Assembly: GCF_002104455.1 (NCBI RefSeq)
Contig: NZ_NBOC01000001.1
Location: forward strand, 124,001-188,000
Origin: Colwellia chukchiensis
GTDB lineage: Bacteria > Pseudomonadota > Gammaproteobacteria > Enterobacterales > Alteromonadaceae
DNA length: 64,000 nt
Reading direction: 5' to 3'
Part shown: positions 54,208 through 62,861 of the stretch, one piece after another
Layout: each line of letters starts with the position of its first letter
Numbering within the stretch: the first letter of the stretch is position 1
Program-made: the position numbers and the translations under genes
The notes under the pieces: model-generated
What the model saw: the letters and a program-made list of their open reading frames with translations, nothing else
What the model was told of the DNA's origin: nothing
Database searches by the model: none

Positions 54208-55143
54208 TTACCCTTCATTGGCCGCTTCAATTACTAATTGTCGAAACCAAATATGGCTAGCGTCGTGATGTAGTAGCGGGCTCCAGATCATTTTTAACTC
54301 AATATCTGGAATATCAAAGGGGGGGTTGACTATGGTGTAATTACTGTCATTCTTATGAATCAGCGCGGCACGAGAAGGCAAAGTGGCGACCAACTCGTCT
54401 TCAAATGCCAGTTGCATAGCAACATGGTAATTACGGGTAAAGACTTTAATATCGCGCTTTTTGCCTAATCGCGCTAGTGCCTCATCAACCCAGCCAAGCT
54501 TCTGTACGTCTTTGGGGTCCATACCCACACCGACACCAAAGCCTGTTTTTGATACCCAAACATGCTTAGCGCTGAGGTAAGAATTAAGATTAAACTTTGC
54601 CACTACGGGGTTGTCGGCACTTAATAAGCAAGAAAACGAATCGCGCCAGATGGTTTTTTGGTGAAAAGACTGTGGTAATTCATCAAAGCGATTAATTGCC
54701 ATATCAATTTTTCCCGCTTCAACGTCGTGAAAGGTCACATCACTTGGCGTCATAATATCAATAGTAACATTAGGCGCAATTTGATTAATACGTTTTAACA
54801 ATTTAGGGAGTAGTGTTGATGCTGCATAATCGCTAGCCATAATGCGAAATACACGCTGACTATGTTGTTCATTAAACTCTTCTTCTCCTTGAAGTGCTTC
54901 TTCTAGCTCTAATAATATTTTTCGAATGGTCGGCGCTAACGCCCGAGCTCGTTCTGTCGGCACCATGCCATCAGAGGTACGAACCAATATCGGATCATTA
55001 AATAGCGTGCGTAAACGCTTCAAACCATTACTCATGGCTGGTTGCGTAATGTTTAATTGACCAGCCGCGCGAGTGACGTTTTTTTCGCGTAGTAAGACAT
55101 CAAGATAAATAAGCAGGTTTAAATCAATTTTTGAGATATTCAT
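54208..55143 (-). CDS. LysR-family regulator of the glyoxylate locus
   Basis: A 311-residue LysR-type regulator: helix-turn-helix at residues 1-65 (LLIYLDVLLREKNVTRAAGQLNITQPAMSNGLKRLRTLF), then a substrate-binding domain (RVFRIMASDYAASTLLPKLLKRI). The form resembles the NahR/PcaQ-like subgroup. Divergent from aceA and followed by lrgAB. Two matching 15-bp dyads with T-N11-A cores, upstream of aceA and glcB, are likely targets. The effector could be glyoxylate, glycolate or another small acid; that is inference. Confidence 0.85.
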   Translation of the reverse strand: MNISKIDLNLLIYLDVLLREKNVTRAAGQLNITQPAMSNGLKRLRTLFNDPILVRTSDGMVPTERARALAPTIRKILLELEEALQGEEEFNEQHSQRVFRIMASDYAASTLLPKLLKRINQIAPNVTIDIMTPSDVTFHDVEAGKIDMAINRFDELPQSFHQKTIWRDSFSCLLSADNPVVAKFNLNSYLSAKHVWVSKTGFGVGVGMDPKDVQKLGWVDEALARLGKKRDIKVFTRNYHVAMQLAFEDELVATLPSRAALIHKNDSNYTIVNPPFDIPDIELKMIWSPLLHHDASHIWFRQLVIEAANEG

Positions 55144-55478
55144 ATTACTAATAATTTAGCGGAAAAATATAACTCAAATATATGTCATGGCTAAAAATGA
55201 TAATCAAGTAAATTTATGAAATAAATGCCTTTAGTAGGCTAAAGTTTGCGCCAACCGATAATGGCTAAGTCAAGATGGTGAAAAACTACACTAACTAACC
55301 AGACATAGATGTTGTGTATATAATGATGTATTCATGGTGTGAATGATAAGGATGTTTGGTATGTATTTTGTTTATTTCTATATTGTGGTTTAGTATTAAT
55401 GGTGTTCGGTATCACAGCATACCCCAAGCATCAGCATGATCATAAATCGAGTCAGTTAAGACTTTTTGGAGAACCACT
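55144..55478. promoter_or_regulatory. Divergent promoter region of aceA and the LysR gene
   Basis: About 335 bases. An exact TATAAT at 55319-55324 has only a weak -35 (TAACCA, 17 bases away) and precedes the 15-bp dyad by five bases, so the dyad would overlap the transcription start of aceA if this promoter is used. AT-rich; no open frame. No CRP or FadR site was recognised. Confidence 0.4.
55330..55344. promoter_or_regulatory. Candidate LysR operator upstream of aceA
   Basis: ATTCATGGTGTGAAT shares 12 of 15 bases, including both arms in full, with the dyad upstream of glcB. It lies in the space between the divergent aceA and LysR genes, the usual position of a LysR-type recognition site. 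Confidence 0.55.
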
Positions 55479-57068
55479 ATGTCGAATTATCAAAGCGCAA
55501 TAGCAGCAGTACGAGCAATTAAAGAAAAAGCAGGCAGCTCTTGGGATGCCATTAATCCAGAATCTGTGGCTCGTATGCGGGTGCAGAATAAGTTTAAAAC
55601 CGGTTTGGAAATAGCACAATATACCGCTGATATTATGCGACGAGATATGGACGCGTATGATGCTGACAGTTCTAAATATACTCAGTCGTTAGGTTGTTGG
55701 CATGGTTTTGTTGGTCAACAAAAAATGATTTCGATTAAAAAACACTTTGGTGGCAATACTGACCGTCGTTATTTATACCTGTCTGGTTGGATGGTAGCGG
55801 CCTTACGCAGTGAGTTTGGTCCATTACCCGATCAGTCCATGCACGAGAAAACAACGGTTGCTGACTTAGTAAGAGAGCTATATACCTTTTTGCGTCAAGC
55901 TGATGCTCGTGAATTAGGTGATTTATTTCGTGCCTTAGATGCGGCAAGCAGTGAGAGCGAAAAAGCGGCAATACAAGATCAAATTGACAACCATGTCACG
56001 CATGTCGTGCCGATTATTGCCGATATTGATGCGGGTTTTGGTAATGCTGAAGCTACCTACTTAATGGCAAAGCAAATGATAGAAGCTGGTGCTTGTGCAC
56101 TGCAAATTGAAAACCAAGTGGCAGATGAAAAACAATGTGGTCACCAAGACGGTAAAGTAACCGTACCACACGCTGATTTTCATGCCAAAATTCGTGCACT
56201 GCGCCATGCGTTCTTAGAGCTGGGTATTGACAACGGCATTATTGTGGCGCGCACCGACTCTGAAGGGGCGGGGTTGACCAAAGAAATTGCCGTTGTAAAA
56301 GAGCCTGGCGATCAAGGTGATCAATATAACTCTTACTTGGATGTTGAAGAAATCGATGTAGCTGATATGGCTGAAGGAGATGTATGTTTTAATCGCAATG
56401 GTAAACTTGTGCGCCCTAAGCGCTTACCTTCCGGTTTATACCAATTTCGTCCAGGGACAGGTGAGGCGCGTTGTGTATTTGACAGCGTAGAAGCCATTAA
56501 AGCCGGTGCTGATTTGATTTGGATTGAAACCGCGACACCGAATGTGGCTGATATTACCGCCATGATGACAGAAGTGCGTAAAGAGATCCCTAATGCTAAG
56601 TTAGTGTATAACAATAGTCCGTCATTTAACTGGACCTTGAACTTCCGTCAACAAGCTTATGATGCCATGGTTGAAGCAGGCGAAGATGTCTCTGAATATG
56701 TGCGTGACGACTTAATGAATGTTGAATACGATAACAGTGAACTTGCTAAGCGTGCAGATGATAAAATTCGTAGCTTCCAAGCTGATACGGCCAGAGAAGC
56801 GGGTATTTTCCATCACCTGATCACCTTACCAACCTACCATACCACAGCATTATCAGTGGATAATCTAGCGAAAGAGTACTTTGGTGATGCGGCGATGCTA
56901 GGCTATGTTGAAGGGGTACAACGTAAGGAAATTCGTCAAGGTATTGCCTGTGTTAAACATCAAAACATGTCTGGCTCTGACATTGGCGATGATCACAAAG
57001 AATATTTTGCTGGTGAAAACGCTTTAAAAGCTGCTGGCGAGAAAAACACCTCAAATCAATTTAACTAA
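55479..57068 (+). CDS. aceA: Isocitrate lyase (long form)
   Basis: A 529-residue isocitrate lyase, cleaving isocitrate to glyoxylate and succinate. The catalytic loop reads KQCGH (residues 218-222, Cys220) where E. coli has KKCGH. VPIIADIDAGFGNAEATYLMAKQMIEAGA is the metal- and substrate-binding core. At 529 residues it is the long type found in Pseudomonas and marine bacteria, with an insertion relative to the 434-residue E. coli enzyme. GGAG precedes the ATG. No isocitrate dehydrogenase kinase is in the window. Confidence 0.95.
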   Translation: MSNYQSAIAAVRAIKEKAGSSWDAINPESVARMRVQNKFKTGLEIAQYTADIMRRDMDAYDADSSKYTQSLGCWHGFVGQQKMISIKKHFGGNTDRRYLYLSGWMVAALRSEFGPLPDQSMHEKTTVADLVRELYTFLRQADARELGDLFRALDAASSESEKAAIQDQIDNHVTHVVPIIADIDAGFGNAEATYLMAKQMIEAGACALQIENQVADEKQCGHQDGKVTVPHADFHAKIRALRHAFLELGIDNGIIVARTDSEGAGLTKEIAVVKEPGDQGDQYNSYLDVEEIDVADMAEGDVCFNRNGKLVRPKRLPSGLYQFRPGTGEARCVFDSVEAIKAGADLIWIETATPNVADITAMMTEVRKEIPNAKLVYNNSPSFNWTLNFRQQAYDAMVEAGEDVSEYVRDDLMNVEYDNSELAKRADDKIRSFQADTAREAGIFHHLITLPTYHTTALSVDNLAKEYFGDAAMLGYVEGVQRKEIRQGIACVKHQNMSGSDIGDDHKEYFAGENALKAAGEKNTSNQFN

Positions 57069-57147
57069 GCTCTCCTTAGTTAGCCAAGGTAAAGCACTGT
57101 TATTTAACATGTCGTCATTTAACAGTGCTATTTACCATTAATGCAAT

Positions 57148-57178
57148 AAAAAACCAGCGCCTAGGCACTGGTTTTTTT
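57148..57178 (+). terminator. Rho-independent terminator after aceA
   Basis: An A tract, CCAG-C-GCC, TA, GGC-A-CTGG and a T tract of seven; symmetric enough also to serve the convergent DUF481 gene. Confidence 0.9.
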
Positions 57179-57206
57179 TAATGTTTACTTACTTTTGAAT
57201 TAGCTT

Positions 57207-57986
57207 TTAGAAGCTGTAGACCAAAGTCATGGCAGTTTCAGTATTTAAGTTTTCTTTGTCCTCATCAACCTCTGTGTTGTAATCCAAGGTTAAGCTAAAC
57301 TTAAGCTGTAAGGTTTCAATTAATTTAGTTGAAATTGAGGTGCGTGCTTTATAGGTACTGTTTTCACCTGATTTAGGCGAATACTTAGCAACAAGTAATT
57401 GTCTAAATAACACATGCTCATTAATCTGACGTTTGTATAGCGCTTGTGCCTGAATGATAAAGGCAGAGTTGGTCTCTTCTGGTTCGGTATTCGTCGCTCG
57501 TAATACATCACGTTTGTAACCTGGACCAATATCGGCATCTAGCGTGGCTTTTTCAGTTTCAAACCAACGACGACCCCAACCAGTTGAAATCGAACTTTGG
57601 CTTTCAAAGCTACTAAAGCGATTATCTTCATAGGAAACGTTACCATAGATATAGTTTGGGCTGGCTTTATCTAAGGTGTAGTTGGTTTGTGCCACAGCGG
57701 TCCATTTCTGGTCACTGGTGATAAAATGATCTTCACCGTTGTCATCTTCCTGCTCACTTTTTTTCACGAGTAGGTCTAACTGTAGTGTAGATTTCCAGCG
57801 TTCAAGCTCATGCGTTAAGTCAAAGCCTGCCTTAATATCTGCGCTTTTTGTATCACCGGTTTTAAATAATAAACCTAACTCGGCCGAAGCGGTATATGGC
57901 GACTTGGCTTTTTCAATTTTTGCTTCTTCAGCAGCTGTTGCCAGTGAAACACAGCATAGCGCGGCTGAAATTAATTTATGACGCAT
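57207..57986 (-). CDS. DUF481 outer-membrane protein
   Basis: A 259-residue protein with a signal peptide (about 1-19). The mature chain has alternating beta-strand pattern (ASAELGLLFKTGDTKSADIKAGFDLTHEL, WTAVAQTNYTL, SISTGWGRRWFET, STYKARTSISTKLIETLQLKFSLTLDYN) and ends in Phe (LVYSF), the Bam signal. This fits the DUF481/YdiY family of salt-induced outer-membrane barrels. It overlaps mscS by 11 bases, suggesting coupled translation and perhaps a shared osmotic role, which is inference. Confidence 0.82.
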   Translation of the reverse strand: MRHKLISAALCCVSLATAAEEAKIEKAKSPYTASAELGLLFKTGDTKSADIKAGFDLTHELERWKSTLQLDLLVKKSEQEDDNGEDHFITSDQKWTAVAQTNYTLDKASPNYIYGNVSYEDNRFSSFESQSSISTGWGRRWFETEKATLDADIGPGYKRDVLRATNTEPEETNSAFIIQAQALYKRQINEHVLFRQLLVAKYSPKSGENSTYKARTSISTKLIETLQLKFSLTLDYNTEVDEDKENLNTETAMTLVYSF

Positions 57987-58806
57987 GTTTTTCCTCTTTA
58001 TTCATATGAATAGATACTTGTGGGTAGGGTATTTCGATGCCTGCATCGTCTAATGCGATTTTGATTTTTTCCAGCAAATCGCGATGTAAAGGCCAGTAGT
58101 CGCCCGAGGCTACCCAAGGGCGAACGACAAAGTTGACTGAGCTTTCGGCTAACTCCTGCACCCCAATAACCACTTCTTTATCTTTTAAAACTAACTCATG
58201 CTCACTGGTTAGCTTGGTAAGTAGCGCTTTGGTTTTTGCTAGATCTGCGTCATAACTGACCCCTATCACTAAATCTAGACGTCGCTCAGGCTTAGTTGAA
58301 AAATTGGTGATAGTGTTAGAGGTTATTTTATTATTTGGAATAATCACCGCTTTATTATCGCCGGTGCGTAATTTAGTTGAAAAGACATGTATTTCTTCTA
58401 CTATGCCAGACACACCCGAAACATCAATAAAATCGCCGGCTTTAAAGGGTTTAAAAACAATCAGCAAAACACCAGACGCAAAGTTAGATAATGAGCCTTG
58501 TAATGCTAAACCTATCGCTAGACCAGCGGCACCGACAATGGCGACTAATGAGGTGGTATTAAAGCCTAAATGAGAAATAGCAGCAACAATAACGATAAAA
58601 AACAGCATGCTATAAAGTAGGCTACCGATAAAAGAAATGATCGCAGGATCTATACCTTTGAGGCGTAAAACTTTTACCACCCCTTGGCGGATTATATTAG
58701 CGACCAGTTTACCAATTAACACAATGGCGATAGCTGCCAATAATTTAAGGCTAAAATCATACAGAATTTGTTGGTTGTTAATTAGCCAGTTTTGTATCGT
58801 TTCCAT
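57976..58806 (-). CDS. mscS: Small-conductance mechanosensitive channel
   Basis: A 276-residue MscS. Three N-terminal transmembrane segments are followed by the pore helix GAAGLAIGLALQGSLSNFASGVLL, with the glycine/alanine packing of TM3, and a cytoplasmic vestibule domain (FIDVSGVSGIVEEIHVFSTKLRTGDNKAVIIPNNKI). It releases solutes under sudden osmotic downshift. It lies downstream of fba, as in E. coli (fbaA-mscS), although a terminator separates them here. Confidence 0.93.
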   Translation of the reverse strand: METIQNWLINNQQILYDFSLKLLAAIAIVLIGKLVANIIRQGVVKVLRLKGIDPAIISFIGSLLYSMLFFIVIVAAISHLGFNTTSLVAIVGAAGLAIGLALQGSLSNFASGVLLIVFKPFKAGDFIDVSGVSGIVEEIHVFSTKLRTGDNKAVIIPNNKITSNTITNFSTKPERRLDLVIGVSYDADLAKTKALLTKLTSEHELVLKDKEVVIGVQELAESSVNFVVRPWVASGDYWPLHRDLLEKIKIALDDAGIEIPYPQVSIHMNKEEKHAS

Positions 58807-58921
58807 GGTTTACCTTACAGCAGTGTGCGAAATGTCAAATTATAATCAACATGTCATCAAAAATCATTAGCTTATGTTTGCTTTTTTAAGGGATACATTC
58901 ATTATTTACAGCACTATGGCC

Positions 58922-58956
58922 CGATAAAAAGCAAAAGACGACCTTGAGGTCGTCTT
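58922..58956 (-). terminator. Rho-independent terminator after fba
   Basis: AAGACGACC faces GGTCGTCTT (58935-58943/58948-58956), followed on the minus strand by TTGCTTTTTA. It lies 29 bases beyond the fba stop codon and separates it from mscS. Confidence 0.85.
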
Positions 58957-58984
58957 GTTATTATTTTAGCTCGCTGTTAGCGCT

Positions 58985-60049
58985 TTACTTGATTATGGCA
59001 TCCAATTTACCCGACTCGTATTGCATAAACATATTCTCTAACGAAATAGGTTTAATTTTGTCGGCTTGACCAACAGCACCGAAAGCTTCGTAGCGAGCTT
59101 TACAAATTTCAGACATGGCTTGTGTTGACGCTTTTAAGAATTTTCTCGGGTCAAATTCGCTTGGATTTTCTGCTAAAAAGCGACGAACGGCACCGGTTGA
59201 CGCTAAACGTAAATCAGTGTCGATATTAATTTTACGCACACCATTTTTTATACCTTCTTGAATTTGTTCAACCGGTACGCCGTAGGTTTCGGGTATTTTA
59301 CCACCAAACTCGTTAATCACTGCTAACCAGTCTTGTGGTACTGAAGACGAGCCATGCATAACTAAGTGGGTATTTGGAATGCGGTTATGTATCGCTTTAA
59401 TGCGATCGATGGCTAAAATATCACCTGTTGGTGGTCGGGTGAATTTGTAAGCGCCATGAGAGGTACCACAAGCAATAGCTAACGCGTCCACTTGGGTTTT
59501 TTGCACAAAGTCTGCCGCTTCTTCTGGGTCGGTTAGCATTTGTTCCATGGTTAATTTTCCGGCTGCACCAACGCCATCTTCTTCACCTGCTTCGCCAGTT
59601 TCCAGTGAGCCTAAACAGCCTAACTCACCTTCAACAGAGACGCCACATGCATGCGCCATTTCTACCACGCGACGAGTTACATCTACATTATATTCGTAAC
59701 TAGACGGTGTTTTACCGTCAGACATTAATGAGCCGTCCATCATTACGGATGAAAAACCTAATTGGATAGAGCGTTGACAAACCGCAGGAGAAGTACCGTG
59801 ATCTTGATGCATTACCACAGGAATATGAGGGAATTCTTCAATAGCCGCTAGGATCAAGTGACGTAAAAATGGCGCACCGGCATAGGCTCGTGCGCCAGCA
59901 GAGCCTTGCAAAATAACGGGGCTGTTGGTCTCATTAGCTGCAAGCATGATGGCTCTAACTTGTTCTAAATTGTTCACGTTAAAGGCTGGGATACCGTAAC
60001 CATTTTCGGCGGCATGATCTAACATTTGGCGCATAGAAACTAAAGCCAT
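58985..60049 (-). CDS. fba: Class II fructose-bisphosphate aldolase
   Basis: A 354-residue zinc aldolase of the class IIB-like long type (subtype with [19 protein letters not shown] near the start). [11 protein letters not shown] holds catalytic and metal ligands; [24 protein letters not shown] and [11 protein letters not shown] follow. It cleaves fructose 1,6-bisphosphate in glycolysis and makes it in gluconeogenesis, which is needed for growth on acetate. It is separated from pgk by an unusual 426-base gap; a hairpin AAGTTTC/GAAACTT lies in its leader at 60094-60112. Confidence 0.95.
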   Translation of the reverse strand: MALVSMRQMLDHAAENGYGIPAFNVNNLEQVRAIMLAANETNSPVILQGSAGARAYAGAPFLRHLILAAIEEFPHIPVVMHQDHGTSPAVCQRSIQLGFSSVMMDGSLMSDGKTPSSYEYNVDVTRRVVEMAHACGVSVEGELGCLGSLETGEAGEEDGVGAAGKLTMEQMLTDPEEAADFVQKTQVDALAIACGTSHGAYKFTRPPTGDILAIDRIKAIHNRIPNTHLVMHGSSSVPQDWLAVINEFGGKIPETYGVPVEQIQEGIKNGVRKINIDTDLRLASTGAVRRFLAENPSEFDPRKFLKASTQAMSEICKARYEAFGAVGQADKIKPISLENMFMQYESGKLDAIIK

Positions 60050-60323
60050 GAACTAACTCCTGTGATTGAATATGGGCAATAATAAATTTCATGAAGTTTC
60101 GTAGTGAAACTTAACACTTTCATGTCGTAATTATATCAGATGGGTTTAACAATTTGCACTAGAAAAAATCGCCTTAGTCACAGGCTAAAGGCTATGATTT
60201 TGCTTATAGATCAATAATGTTTTTTTATTACTTTATAACGGTGAGTTTAAATGCTCTTAATGGTTGTAAAGAGCCTTTGATGTAATTTAATTACGAAAAA
60301 TGATATTAAATAACAGCTGAGAC

Positions 60324-60353
60324 CATGAAAAAACTTAACATGAAAAAACTTAA
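60324..60353. repeat. Tandem duplication of 15 bases
   Basis: CATGAAAAAACTTAA occurs twice in direct tandem without change. Within the small plus-strand frame it encodes the repeated MKKLN/MKKLK. Confidence 0.95.
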
Positions 60354-60453
60354 AACGGAGAGTGGTAAGTTCGAAGCTGTCAGTAAAAACAAAAAACAAA
60401 AAACAAAAAACAAAAACGGCCTGAATAGTTTATGCTCTGCAGACCGCTTATAA
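60325..60453 (+). CDS. Possible small protein of 42 residues
   Basis: A plus-strand frame from ATG 60325 to TAA 60451-60453. It begins MKKLNMKKLK, is basic in the middle (SKNKKQKTKNKNG, encoded by the A-rich repeat) and ends LNSLCSADRL. The N-terminus resembles ribosomal-peptide leaders in a loose way, but no modifying enzyme, transporter or double-glycine motif is nearby. The ribosome binding site is poor. It is antisense to the pgk-fba transcript if that reads through. It could be a chance frame in low-complexity DNA. Confidence 0.2.
   Translation: MKKLNMKKLKTESGKFEAVSKNKKQKTKNKNGLNSLCSADRL
60385..60417. repeat. AAAAAAC microsatellite
   Basis: Three full AAAAAAC units flanked by two shortened AAAAAC units. 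Tracts of this kind change length by slippage and would shift the small frame in which they lie (a seven-base unit is not a multiple of three). Confidence 0.9.
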
Positions 60454-60475
60454 CCTAAAGTTTTAACTGCTATTT

Positions 60476-61660
60476 TTAGTGTGCTTGCTTAGCTCGAGCC
60501 TCTAAAATTTCTACCGCCGGCAACTTCTTGCCTTCTAGAAACTCAAGGAAAGCGCCGCCACCTGTAGAGATATAAGAAATTTTATCGGCAATATCGTACT
60601 TATCCACGGCTGCTAAGGTATCACCACCGCCGGCAATCGAAAACGCTTTGCTGTTAGCAATGGCGTGAGCGATAACTTCTGTACCTTGGCCAAATTGATC
60701 AAACTCGAACACACCAACTGGACCGTTCCATACTATAGTACCGGCGTTTTTGATAATTTGTGCTAGTGCTTGCGCGCTGTCTGGACCAATATCAAAAATC
60801 ATATCGCTATCGTCAACATCACTTACTTGTTTTAAAGTTGCTTGCGCAGTGGCAGAAAACTCTTGCCCTACCACCACATCACTCGGTACAGGAATGTCAC
60901 CATTATTGTCTTTTGCTTGTTGTGTTAGGCGTTTTGCTTCAGGTACTAAGTCTGCTTCAAATAACGATTTGCCGACATTGTGGCCTTGGGCAGCAATAAA
61001 GGTATTAGCAATGCCACCACCGACAACAAGTTGGTCAACAATACCGGCTAATGAGTCAAGTACGGTCAGTTTAGTGGACACTTTCGAGCCACCAACAATT
61101 GCCACTAACGGACGAGCAGGGTTGTCTAATGCCTTTGATAATGCCGCTAATTCACCAGCTAGCAGCGGACCGGCACAGGCGATGGGGGCATATTTGGCCA
61201 CGCCATGAGTACTGGCTTGCGCACGGTGTGCGGTACCAAAGGCGTCCATGACAAAGACATCACATAAGGCGGCTAATTTTTTTGATAAGGTTTCGTTGTT
61301 GTTTTTTTCACCGTCATTAAAACGAATATTTTCAAATAAGACTAACTCGCCAACGTTGACTTCTACGCCATCGAGGTAAGCTTTAACTAAGCGCACAGGG
61401 TAGTTTAGCGCGGCTGCAAGGTAGTCGGCAACGGGTTGTAAAGAATATTCTGGGTTGTATTCGCCTTCTGTTGGGCGGCCTAAGTGTGACATTACCATCA
61501 CTTTAGCACCCGCTTCTAACGCCAACTTAAGGGTAGGTAACGCGGCTTTTAAACGAGCATCTGAGGTGATCTTGCCATCTTTAACGGGGACATTTAAGTC
61601 TTCACGGATCAGCACGCGCTGATTGCTAAGCGCTAAATCGGTCATTTTAATTACAGACAT
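60476..61660 (-). CDS. pgk: Phosphoglycerate kinase
   Basis: A 394-residue kinase with the N-terminal [53 protein letters not shown] and, in the C-terminal lobe, [13 protein letters not shown] and [30 protein letters not shown]. It transfers phosphate between 1,3-bisphosphoglycerate and ADP. It lies 72 bases after epd, in the conserved order epd-pgk-fba. Confidence 0.97.
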   Translation of the reverse strand: MSVIKMTDLALSNQRVLIREDLNVPVKDGKITSDARLKAALPTLKLALEAGAKVMVMSHLGRPTEGEYNPEYSLQPVADYLAAALNYPVRLVKAYLDGVEVNVGELVLFENIRFNDGEKNNNETLSKKLAALCDVFVMDAFGTAHRAQASTHGVAKYAPIACAGPLLAGELAALSKALDNPARPLVAIVGGSKVSTKLTVLDSLAGIVDQLVVGGGIANTFIAAQGHNVGKSLFEADLVPEAKRLTQQAKDNNGDIPVPSDVVVGQEFSATAQATLKQVSDVDDSDMIFDIGPDSAQALAQIIKNAGTIVWNGPVGVFEFDQFGQGTEVIAHAIANSKAFSIAGGGDTLAAVDKYDIADKISYISTGGGAFLEFLEGKKLPAVEILEARAKQAH

Positions 61661-61732
61661 GTTATTTTCCTGTTGGTAAAAGTAAGGTATAAATTTATCT
61701 AGTTGTAAGCCGTGAGTCTGAGCTTGGCAAAG

Positions 61733-62746
61733 TTAACCTGCATCCGCCATGGCAGATGCAGTATCAAGCAAGCGATTGGCAAAGCCCCACTCGTTATCAC
61801 ACCATATCAACAACTTGACTAGGCGTTTATGGCTAACCCGTGTTTGGTTGCCATCGACAATACATGAGTGCGGATCATGATTAAAGTCAATGGAAACTAG
61901 CGGCTCAGTGGTATAGCCTAAAATGCCCGCTAAACCATTATTTTGAGCACTGACAATGGCGTTATTAATATCGGCAATACTAACATCGCTCGCTAAGTTA
62001 AGGCTAAGATCCATCGCGGTCACATTGATTGTAGGTACGCGTACCGCAATGGCTTCAAAGCGACCAGCAAACTTTGGCAGTATGCGTTCAATGCCTGCAG
62101 CGAGCTTAGTATCAACCGGAATAATGGATTGGCTGGCAGCGCGGGTACGACGCAAATCCGGGTGATAGGCGTCGATCACTTGTTGGTCATGCATTGATGA
62201 ATGTATGGTGGTAATAGCGCCACTTTCGACACCAAAGGCTTTATCTAACACTTGAATTACCGGCACCACACAATTGGTGGTACACGAGCCATTAGATACC
62301 ACTTTCTCGGCAGCGGTTAGTCGCTGGTGATTAATACCATAGATAATGGTGGCATCTAGATCTTGCGAGCCAGGGTGGGAAAACAACACTTTTTTCGCAC
62401 CTTGAGCAATATGCTGTTGCCCATCAGCTTGGCTACCATATTTACCCGTACAATCAATAACAATATCAACTTGGTGTTGTTGCCACGGCAGTTGTGTTAT
62501 ATCGGCTTGATGGCTAAGCGCTATTTCATCACCTGCGATATAGAGCTTATCTTGATTCTCTTGTACAGCAAATGAAAAGCGACCATGGGTCGAGTCATAC
62601 TTGAGCAAATGCGCTATTCCTGCAGGCTCAGCAAGCTCGTTGATGGCGACTAGCTTAAATTCGTCGGTTCTGGCGTTTTCATATAGCGCTCGAACCAAGT
62701 TTCTACCTATCCTGCCAAAGCCGTTTATCGCGATATTTATTGACAT
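61733..62746 (-). CDS. epd: Erythrose-4-phosphate dehydrogenase
   Basis: A 337-residue enzyme of the GAPDH family: NAD-binding [17 protein letters not shown], catalytic [13 protein letters not shown]. It matches E. coli Epd more closely than GapA, for example [45 protein letters not shown] and [21 protein letters not shown]. It oxidises erythrose 4-phosphate towards pyridoxal phosphate synthesis. Erythrose 4-phosphate is also the substrate of AroF in this window and is made by transketolase, encoded next door. Confidence 0.95.
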   Translation of the reverse strand: MSINIAINGFGRIGRNLVRALYENARTDEFKLVAINELAEPAGIAHLLKYDSTHGRFSFAVQENQDKLYIAGDEIALSHQADITQLPWQQHQVDIVIDCTGKYGSQADGQQHIAQGAKKVLFSHPGSQDLDATIIYGINHQRLTAAEKVVSNGSCTTNCVVPVIQVLDKAFGVESGAITTIHSSMHDQQVIDAYHPDLRRTRAASQSIIPVDTKLAAGIERILPKFAGRFEAIAVRVPTINVTAMDLSLNLASDVSIADINNAIVSAQNNGLAGILGYTTEPLVSIDFNHDPHSCIVDGNQTRVSHKRLVKLLIWCDNEWGFANRLLDTASAMADAG

Positions 62747-62811
62747 ATTTTTCTAATGTGTAGCGCCTAGCGTTGAGTTAAAGCTCGACCTGAACGCCTA
62801 GCTGATTAGGA

Positions 62812-62848
62812 GTAAAATAGCCAGTTATATAGCAGTTAACTGGCTATT
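62812..62848 (-). terminator. Terminator after tkt
   Basis: AATAGCCAGTTA (62816-62827) faces TAACTGGCTATT (62837-62848), a 12-bp perfect stem. On the minus strand TTTTAC follows. It lies 13 bases beyond the tkt stop codon and separates it from epd. Confidence 0.75.
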
Positions 62849-62861
62849 GCGCTCGGGTTAT

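Larger units (their letters stand above)
60050..60475. other. Gap between pgk and fba with repeats
   Basis: This 426-base interval separates genes that are usually adjacent. It holds a tandem 15-base duplication (60324-60353), a run of AAAAAAC units (60385-60417), a possible 42-residue plus-strand frame spanning both, and the fba leader. The remainder is AT-rich with no clear signals. Confidence 0.5.

Noticed and set aside
60325-60453. Lanthipeptide or other modified-peptide precursor
   Set aside because: Only the MKKLN-like start is suggestive; no modifying enzyme, protease, transporter or double-glycine site is nearby.
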